Assembly (NCBI GenBank): GCA_019509985.1
Contig: JAEKLF010000088.1
Location: forward strand, 1-32,277
From: Burkholderiales bacterium
Lineage (GTDB): Bacteria > Pseudomonadota > Gammaproteobacteria > Burkholderiales > Burkholderiaceae_C
Length of the DNA stretch: 32,277 bases
Reading direction: 5' to 3'
The notes under the pieces are model-generated. The model ran no database searches. It was not told where the DNA came from and worked only from the letters and a program-made list of their open reading frames with translations. The translations under genes and the position numbers were made by a program. Position 1 is the first letter of the stretch. Each line of letters begins with the position of its first letter. Of the stretch, positions 27,323-32,277 are shown in pieces.

Positions 27323-27484
27323 GAGGCTGAGAGTATTTCGATCATGCCCGCTCATCACGCCAGAAGGCGCCCGCTCGTCGTTGCAAATGCTCGCCATAGC
27401 CCGAGCTATGGCTGCGCTTTGCGCCTGGATCGGCCACCTTCTGGCGCGCTGCTCGGGCACGCTCGAAAAACTCTCAGCCTCTGA
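27319..27484. repeat. Copy 2 of the hairpin-forming repeat
   Basis: Same orientation and same 159-bp core length (27323-27481) as copy 1, with two base differences seen (25269 C to T, 25293 T to C). It starts at the TGA stop of the AT gene and runs to within a few bases of the next start codon. The central stem is at 27393-27412. The two copies bracket exactly one gene, so recombination between them would delete the AT gene cleanly. Confidence 0.9.
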
Positions 27485-27487
27485 GTG

Positions 27488-30400
27488 ATGGCCATGGAAC
27501 TGACGATCACCGGCACATGGGGCAGCGACCCGCGCTGTGGCGAGGTGGCGTTGTCGCTGCGGGATTCGCTGGGACGTCTCTCGGCGCAGGCCTCGATGCT
27601 GCAACCGACCGGGGAGGGCGTGCCGGCACTGACGGTGGACGACGCGTGCGTGGGCGATTTCGAGAAGCACTGGGCCCGCCACGGCGACGCCCGGCTGCGT
27701 GTGCGCATCGAGTCCGACGATCCAGCTTTCCTCGCGCTGGACTGGGAACGCTGGCCGCTGCCTGGCACGAGCGTTGCGCTGGGTGAACGGGCGGCGGTGC
27801 TGACCCGCGCCATGCCGCGGTGCAAGCGCGATGCGGAACTGGAGCTCGGGCTGTCCGTCGCGCGGCCCTTGCAGGTGCGGCATCTGGTGAGCCGGCCGGA
27901 CCTCCCGCTCGCCTACGAGCGCGAAACCCACCTGTTCCGCGAACTTGCGGGCCTGGCGGCGCTTGGCCCTGGCGTGCAGGTGCAGCCGCTGCTCGAGCGG
28001 GACTGGCAGGCGATTCGCTCCCGGCTGTGCACCGGCGGCATCCAGCAGGTGCAGGTGCTGCGGTACGACGGCCCCGTGCGCGTGGACGGCGGGGGTGCCA
28101 TGGTGGCGTGCGATTCCGGGCCTGCAGGGCAGGCGGAATGGCTGGGCGCCCGCGCATTCGGCGCCATGGCACGCACGGCTGGTGCGGCGCTGGTGATGGT
28201 CTCCACGCCGCTGTGCTTCGACGGCGCCGGCCGGGTGGATGCGCCATCGGCGCTCGCGCTGCTGGCCTGCGCGCTGCTGGACGAGGGCGTGCCGGCGGTG
28301 GTGGTGCTCCGGACGGAATGCCCGCCGTGGGTGGGCGGCCCGGCGCTTGCCGAGGTGCTTGCACAGGCGTGCGGCGGCCTGGCCGTGCAGGACGCTGTCG
28401 CGCAGGCGGCGGCGCGCTGGACTGTCTCCCAGGAGGTCGCGGCGCGCCCGTTGCTTTATGCGAACCAGGATGTCTGTCTCTTCGAGGGCGCCCTGCCGCG
28501 TGCCACCGGTGAGCCGGGGCCGCAGGCGCCTGCCGTGCCGCACCAGCATCTTCACGGCTTCTTGCCGGGGCTGCTGGCTCCGCAGCTGCCGGCAGGCACC
28601 GATGGCGGCTTCGTGGCGGCGCTGTCCTTGCTGCACGGGGGAAAGCGCCTTCGCATCGAGGGCCTGCCCGGTCAAGGAAAGACCTATCTCGCGCACCTGC
28701 TCGCCACCCAGCTTTGCAGCGGCTGCGACCGGGCCTTCTACTTCGACTTCACGGACGGTTTTTTCACGGCCGCCGAGATGGCGCAGATGATCGCCCCCGT
28801 GCTCGGCGTCCGTGCCGAGGACGTGCCACACACGCTGGAGGCATCGCGCCATGTGCTGGTGCTCGACAGTTACCTGGCTCGCTCTGCCGGCGGCGTGGAG
28901 CCATCAGCGCAGGACGTGCAGGAGCTGGAGTGTTTCCTCGAGGGGCTGGGGTCTTCCAATGTCCTGATCTTCACCGGGGAGGCAGCCCGCCGCAGCGGCC
29001 TGCGAGATGTACAGATTTTCAGGTTGCCGCGGCTCTCCAGCGAAGCGCTAACCTACCTGACCACGCAGCCTTCGGGCCCGGCCAATGGCCGGGCGAACGA
29101 CCCGGCGTATCGTGCATTGATGGCGCAGGCGGATGGAAACCCATGGCTGGCGCAGCGCATCGCTGCGCAATGGGGCCATGTGGCGGCCGATCGCCTGCAG
29201 GCGGACATGCAGGCGCTGTCTTCCGATGCGCAGCAGGATCCGGTCATGGTCTGGTACGCGCAGCAGTGGCAGCGGCTGCCGCCGTCGTGGCGGCGTTGGG
29301 CCCTCGTTGCGATGGAGCACCCTGGCTTGTTCCTGGAGGTCTTCGGTGCGTCGCTGGACGCCGGCGGGCCAGGGCTCGCCGCCTCGGCTTGGCTGGCGGT
29401 CGACGGCGATGCGAGGCAGCCCTTGGCCGCCGGGCTGGAACTGCTCGAGCGTGCGGGCTTCGTTGAGCGCCGTGCCTGGGGCCATGTGTTCGAGCGTCGG
29501 AGCCTGCGCTTCCTGGCCGGGGTGCGCGATGCAGACCGTCCGCCGTCCGATGCCGATGTCTCGCTCAGCGCATTCGCGTGCGAATCGTTCGTGCTCGTGA
29601 TGGGGCATTTGCAGCGGCAGGACCATCCGGCCGTGAGCAGCAACGTGCTGGGCAGTCGCCATCACCTGGCCCGGCACATGGAGCGCCTGTGGACGGCCCA
29701 ACGTTGGAGCAACCTGGACGAAACCTTGCGGCAAGTCGAGGCCTTCTTCACACCACGAGGCCTGGGCCCGGAGCTCTCGCAGTGGGCCAGGGCGCTGCTC
29801 ACCCGGCTTCCCGCACCGGCGCGCCCGGTCGCCGAGGACGAGAGCCTTGCCGCTTGCTGGCTGCGCCTGTGCGGCTTGGCGCTGCGCGGCACGCAGAAGG
29901 AGGGGTTGGGCTGCCTGGCGCAGGCGCGAGCGGCGTTCGACGGCTGGCTGCGACGCCAGGACCCCGCGGAGGCCGGCCGGCGGCCTGCGCTGTACTCGGC
30001 CAGCGTCGATTTCCTGCAGCGTTGCGCAAAAGTGGAAGAGTCGCGGGGGGACATCCTGCATCTGGCAGACCACGCGCTGAAGGCGTTCCGCGTGCACGAA
30101 GTGTGGCCGCTGGTTGCGCGGCAGCTGCTGCTGTCGGCTTCCTGCCTGTTCGAGCAGGGCGAGCGGACGGCGGCATTGGCACGGCATGCCGAACTGCTGG
30201 ACCTGCTGCAGCGCGAAGGGGCGTTGCCTGCGGCACAACGGGGGCAAGTGCGGATGCAACTGCTGGTGCAGCGGCTGCAGCAGGGCGTGGCTGATGGAAC
30301 GCAGCCCTTGCTGGACCACTGCCGCCGCGAGGCCGGCTCGCAGCCGGCGCCGCTGCTGGAGTTTTTGCAGGCCGATCTCTGGCGGCTCTGCGGCGAACGC

Positions 30401-30526
30401 GACCGCGCGCGGGCGGGCTACCAGTCGCTGGCCGGGCGCATGCCGACGGCCGAGCTGGAGGCCCAACGGCAATCGAGACTGGAGGCGCTCAACGGCGACG
30501 CATTGCAGGAGCCGGCGTCCGTATGA
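27488..30526 (+). CDS. Large P-loop ATPase (STAND/NACHT-like) with degenerate CHAT-like N-terminal domain
   Basis: About 1012 residues; possible starts are GTG 27485, ATG 27488 and ATG 27494, none with a clear Shine-Dalgarno because the repeat ends just before. Residues about 150-320 resemble the C-terminal half of a CHAT (caspase-like) domain: a hydrophobic strand with Cys (VMVSTPLCFDG), then LALLACALLDEGVPAVVVLR and an Ala-rich helix. The expected His-Gly motif is not seen, so it may be inactive. A P-loop GLPGQGKT (about 392-399) and a Walker B-like strand HVLVLDSY follow, which identifies an ATP-binding switch domain. The last 350 residues are alpha-helical and TPR-like. STAND proteins act as ligand-triggered switches in regulation, cell death or phage defence. 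Here it sits at the cluster end and overlaps the phosphoesterase gene by four bases. No membrane segment or DNA-binding motif was noticed. Its role is unknown. Confidence 0.85.
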   Translation: MAMELTITGTWGSDPRCGEVALSLRDSLGRLSAQASMLQPTGEGVPALTVDDACVGDFEKHWARHGDARLRVRIESDDPAFLALDWERWPLPGTSVALGERAAVLTRAMPRCKRDAELELGLSVARPLQVRHLVSRPDLPLAYERETHLFRELAGLAALGPGVQVQPLLERDWQAIRSRLCTGGIQQVQVLRYDGPVRVDGGGAMVACDSGPAGQAEWLGARAFGAMARTAGAALVMVSTPLCFDGAGRVDAPSALALLACALLDEGVPAVVVLRTECPPWVGGPALAEVLAQACGGLAVQDAVAQAAARWTVSQEVAARPLLYANQDVCLFEGALPRATGEPGPQAPAVPHQHLHGFLPGLLAPQLPAGTDGGFVAALSLLHGGKRLRIEGLPGQGKTYLAHLLATQLCSGCDRAFYFDFTDGFFTAAEMAQMIAPVLGVRAEDVPHTLEASRHVLVLDSYLARSAGGVEPSAQDVQELECFLEGLGSSNVLIFTGEAARRSGLRDVQIFRLPRLSSEALTYLTTQPSGPANGRANDPAYRALMAQADGNPWLAQRIAAQWGHVAADRLQADMQALSSDAQQDPVMVWYAQQWQRLPPSWRRWALVAMEHPGLFLEVFGASLDAGGPGLAASAWLAVDGDARQPLAAGLELLERAGFVERRAWGHVFERRSLRFLAGVRDADRPPSDADVSLSAFACESFVLVMGHLQRQDHPAVSSNVLGSRHHLARHMERLWTAQRWSNLDETLRQVEAFFTPRGLGPELSQWARALLTRLPAPARPVAEDESLAACWLRLCGLALRGTQKEGLGCLAQARAAFDGWLRRQDPAEAGRRPALYSASVDFLQRCAKVEESRGDILHLADHALKAFRVHEVWPLVARQLLLSASCLFEQGERTAALARHAELLDLLQREGALPAAQRGQVRMQLLVQRLQQGVADGTQPLLDHCRREAGSQPAPLLEFLQADLWRLCGERDRARAGYQSLAGRMPTAELEAQRQSRLEALNGDALQEPASV

Positions 30527-31293
30527 CACGTGTGATGGCGGTCTCCGACCTGCATGCGGACTTCGAAGAGAACGCCGGGTGGGCGACTTTGCTGTCGCTG
30601 TGGGACCACCGGTCCGACGTGCTAATCGTTGCGGGGGACGTGTCGGACCGGCTGCCGGTGGTGCAAAGGACGCTGGAGGCGCTGGCGCGTCGATTCGACG
30701 CCGTGCTCTTCGTGCCGGGCAACCACGAGCTCTGGGTGGTCCGCGAGGAGTCGGGCTCCGGCGATTCCCTGCAGAAGTTCGAGCGCGTGCTGCACGCGGC
30801 CGGACAGAGCGGGGTCTTGACCGGCTCGCTGCGGAGGCCGGGGCTGCGCGTCGTTCCCTTGCAGTCGTGGTACGACCATTCCTTTGGCGAGCCGGGTGCC
30901 GAACTCCGGCGGGTGTGGGCGGACTTCGTGGCCTGCCGCTGGCCCGACGGCTGGCAGGCGCCTGAAGTGGCCCGGGAGATGTTCGCACGCAACCCGCCTG
31001 AACCGCCTCGCGCCGAGGGTGAAACGTTGATCAGCTTCTCGCACTTCATGCCACGCATCGACCTGATGCCGGCCGGTGTGCCGGCGCGAGTACGCATGCT
31101 GTTTCCGGTGCTCGGCACGAGCCGCCTTGACACGGAGATCCGCCGTTTGAAGGCGTCGGTGCACGTCTATGGCCACAGCCATCTCAACCGCGACGTGCAG
31201 GTCGCGGGATTGAGGTACGTCAACAACGCCTACGGCTATCCCCACGAGACAGCGATTGCCGCGAAGCGGCTGCTGACCGTGTGGGAATGCTGA
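30523..31293 (+). CDS. Calcineurin-like metallophosphoesterase
   Basis: A 256-residue protein with the full metal-binding set of the family: SDLHAD (Asp 9, His 11), GDVSD (Asp 39), GNHE (Asn 67, His 68), His 174 in SFSHF and GHSH (His 218, His 220). It should bind two metal ions and cleave a phosphoester; the substrate cannot be read from the sequence. No signal peptide is present, so it is probably cytoplasmic. It starts inside the stop of the ATPase gene (ATGA), with CAGGAG at 30506-30511 as the ribosome binding site, so the two are very likely made together. It could remove a protecting or regulatory phosphate or process a nucleotide signal. It is the last intact gene of the operon. Confidence 0.92.
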   Translation: MTRVMAVSDLHADFEENAGWATLLSLWDHRSDVLIVAGDVSDRLPVVQRTLEALARRFDAVLFVPGNHELWVVREESGSGDSLQKFERVLHAAGQSGVLTGSLRRPGLRVVPLQSWYDHSFGEPGAELRRVWADFVACRWPDGWQAPEVAREMFARNPPEPPRAEGETLISFSHFMPRIDLMPAGVPARVRMLFPVLGTSRLDTEIRRLKASVHVYGHSHLNRDVQVAGLRYVNNAYGYPHETAIAAKRLLTVWEC

Positions 31294-31302
31294 GGGAGGC
31301 TG

Positions 31303-31319
31303 TCAGCGCACGGCGCTGA
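31303..31319 (+). terminator. Weak hairpin after the last operon gene
   Basis: TCAGCG and CGCTGA pair around a five-base loop ten bases after the phosphoesterase stop. No T-run follows, so it is at best a weak or factor-dependent terminator. The rest of the gap up to 31407 shows nothing convincing; TTGACA at 31377 has no good -10 partner. Confidence 0.3.
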
Positions 31320-31407
31320 TGCGCTCGAATCGAATCAGCTTCGGGGTGCTGGCTTCGTACTTCCGAGCTGCGTACATTGACAGGCCACAGCCCTGCAGGA
31401 GACTCGA

Positions 31408-31615
31408 ATGAACGAAGTTGTTGTCGTCATCGGACCAGGATCGATCGGTCAGGCGATCGCCAGGCGCGTGAGTGCGGGCAAGCATGTGCTGCTCGCAGAC
31501 CTGCGCGAAGAAAATGCCCACGCCGCAGGGAAGGTCCTCAGCGAAGCCGGATACGAGGTAAGCACGGCGATTGTCGACGTTTCGTCGCGTGAGTCCGTGC
31601 ATGCACTGGTCGATC
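31408..31615 (+). pseudogene. N-terminal remnant of a short-chain dehydrogenase gene
   Basis: GGAG at about 31393-31402 precedes ATG 31408. The first 65-70 residues are a clean Rossmann start: VVVVIGPGSIGQAIARR, then VLLADLREEN and the IVDVSSRESVHALV strand-helix typical of NAD(P)-dependent short-chain dehydrogenases (about 270 residues when complete). Similarity ends near LVDH; the frame continues but no longer looks like this family. The catalytic Ser, Tyr and Lys region is missing, so it cannot be active. The C-terminal part lies immediately downstream on the opposite strand. Confidence 0.8.
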
Positions 31616-31715
31616 ATCCGGCGATATCCCGCCCCGCGCGGGCCGGTGAGTTCGTCCTTGGCAAGTGGAGTGATGATGATGCCCGGGCTGATCGCACTAA
31701 TCAGCCGATTTTGAG
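31605..31715 (-). pseudogene. Inverted C-terminal remnant of the same short-chain dehydrogenase
   Basis: Read on the minus strand, this stretch gives ISAISPGIIITPL followed by AKDELTGPRGAGYRRMID, which is the PG-motif region of the same dehydrogenase family as the fragment at 31408. The fragment is about 35 residues long. The two pieces meet head-on at CTGGTCGATCAT, which reads as LVDH forward and MIDQ backward. The central part of the gene (active site) is gone. An inversion with deletion explains this most simply. Confidence 0.7.
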
Positions 31716-31736
31716 GGTCGGATTTTGTGCCGTTGG

Positions 31737-31759
31737 AGGCCTTCAAAAGGCCTGTTTTT
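31737..31759 (+). terminator. Rho-independent terminator-like hairpin
   Basis: AGGCCTT, loop CAA, AAGGCCT, then GTTTTT: a perfect seven-base stem followed by a T-run on the + strand. It sits in the otherwise gene-free stretch 31716-31956 and would stop any transcript running out of the operon or the dehydrogenase remnant. Confidence 0.6.
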
Positions 31760-31883
31760 CGAAATTCACGGCACGTTTTCGTCACAGTCACGGAGGCGGT
31801 TTTGGGTGCTCAAGGTTGCCTCGCGGGAACAGACTCGCTGCGGACTTATCGGCAAGAACATCTCGGCCGGCCGCTAAGCAGAC

Positions 31884-31911
31884 ATTCGTCGAATGTTTGC
31901 AATCGACGAAT
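31884..31911. promoter_or_regulatory. Inverted repeat, possible operator
   Basis: Perfect nine-base arms ATTCGTCGA and TCGACGAAT, ten bases apart. A second, direct relation also exists: CGAATGTTTG occurs twice within the same 30 bases. The palindrome overlaps the -35 and spacer of the promoter below. AbiEi-type antitoxins repress their own promoter by binding inverted repeats, so this could be such an operator; that link is inference. Confidence 0.5.
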
Positions 31912-31925
31912 GTTTGGAACATACT
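31897..31925 (+). promoter_or_regulatory. Sigma-70-like promoter of the AbiEi-like gene
   Basis: TTGCAA (31897-31902), 17-base spacer, CATACT (31920-31925): four of six matches in each box at ideal spacing. Transcription would start near 31932, about 25 bases before ATG 31957. The surrounding DNA is AT-richer than the cluster. Confidence 0.45.
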
Positions 31926-31956
31926 AGAACCGCACCAACCCAACCACTCCCTCCTC

Positions 31957-32184
31957 ATGCGCTCCGATGTCACGCACACGCAAATAGTACTGCAGCTGGT
32001 GCGCAAGAACGGCTGGCTGCGCGCGAGCGATCTGGCCGATGCGGGTGTGCCGCGCGTGGTCCTGACACGCATGGCGGCAAGGGGCCAACTGGAGCGAGCA
32101 GCGCGCGGGCTGTACCGTCTTCCAGACAGCGGTAGCCAAGGGGTTCTACGCCCAAACCGCCGGAAATTCCGACGCCACGGGTAA
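31957..32184 (+). pseudogene. AbiEi-like antitoxin / winged-helix N-terminal fragment, probably truncated
   Basis: 75 codons from ATG 31957. Residues 8-57 (QIVLQLVRKNGWLRASDLAD, then VPRVVLTRMAARGQLERAAR and GLYRLPD) match the N-terminal winged-helix domain of AbiEi-type antitoxins, the regulator half of type IV abortive-infection toxin-antitoxin pairs. Full proteins are about 200 residues; here the similarity stops after GLYRLPD and the frame ends 16 codons later in Arg-rich, non-family sequence. No toxin gene is visible before the window ends. No Shine-Dalgarno is evident. The open frame joins this to the dehydrogenase remnant, but that is accidental. Confidence 0.6.
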
Positions 32185-32210
32185 AACAAAATTTCCAGGC
32201 GCCAACCCCT

Positions 32211-32276
32211 TCAGCGAGTCGGCTCAGCGAACACCGCCGCCATCTGGCGCGCGCGCTTGACATCGTCGGAGTGCAG
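32211..32276 (-). CDS. Possible 3' end of a minus-strand gene running in from the right edge
   Basis: The last bases, read on the minus strand, give 21 codons (LHSDDVKRARQMAAVFAEPTR) and a stop. The composition is coding-like and a recombinase C-terminus is conceivable in this remnant-rich border, but the piece is too short to assign. The 26 bases between it and the AbiEi-like frame show nothing. Confidence 0.2.
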   Translation of the reverse strand: MHSDDVKRARQMAAVFAEPTR

Positions 32277-32277
32277 G

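Noticed and set aside
31408..32184. A single 258-residue protein joining the dehydrogenase start and the AbiEi-like end
   Set aside because: The frame happens to stay open, but the middle matches neither family, contains an inverted dehydrogenase fragment and a terminator-like hairpin, and a promoter precedes the AbiEi-like part.
1..32277. CRISPR arrays, tRNA or rRNA genes
   Set aside because: No regularly spaced short repeats, tRNA cloverleaf or rRNA-like stretch was noticed. The only clear long repeat is the pair around the AT gene.

Overview
The window is GC-rich (about 70% by eye, lower only in the last kilobase). Almost all coding is on the + strand and belongs to one assembly-line biosynthetic cluster, a trans-AT polyketide synthase / non-ribosomal peptide synthetase hybrid. 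Codon use, the C-domain subtypes and the HMG-CoA-synthase cassette suggest a Gram-negative proteobacterium, probably a betaproteobacterium of the Burkholderiales. That is inference; no rRNA or other marker gene is present.

Layout. (1) 1-4878: 3' end of a large trans-AT PKS (DH end, KR, ACP, non-elongating KS, ACP). (2) 4875-12449: NRPS C-A(Ser)-PCP-C-A(Thr)-PCP, with an FkbM-like methyltransferase inserted in the Thr A domain. (3) 12463-21660: NRPS C-A(Thr)-PCP-C-A(unknown)-PCP-C, with a canonical N-methyltransferase in the last A domain and a final C domain lacking both catalytic histidines. (4) 21707-25200: beta-branching cassette: free ACP, free KS, HMG-CoA-synthase-like enzyme and ECH1-type dehydratase. 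(5) 25391-27322: tandem trans-AT, malonyl transferase fused to a probable acyl hydrolase. (6) 27488-31293: a large P-loop ATPase with a degenerate CHAT-like N-terminus, translationally coupled to a metallophosphoesterase. (7) 31294-32277: a scrapyard, with a short-chain dehydrogenase gene broken by deletion and inversion, a terminator-like hairpin, a promoter overlapping a palindrome, and an AbiEi-like antitoxin N-terminal fragment. This looks like the right-hand border of the cluster.

How the genes work together. The PKS (building blocks loaded by the free AT) hands its chain to the NRPS through the non-elongating KS and last ACP. The A-domain pocket residues read serine, threonine, threonine and one unassigned residue. 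Two C domains carry dual epimerisation/condensation features, so the predicted peptide part is D-Ser, (probably O-methyl-)Thr, D-Thr, N-methyl-X. The beta-branching enzymes must act on an upstream ACP, because neither visible PKS ACP has the tryptophan flag for that reaction. No thioesterase is visible; release may involve the terminal degenerate C domain or an enzyme outside the window.

The most unusual items are the FkbM-in-Thr-A-domain fusion, two nearly identical 159-bp hairpin repeats bracketing exactly the AT gene and abutting stop codons, and the CHAT-like/ATPase plus phosphoesterase pair. I do not recognise the product.
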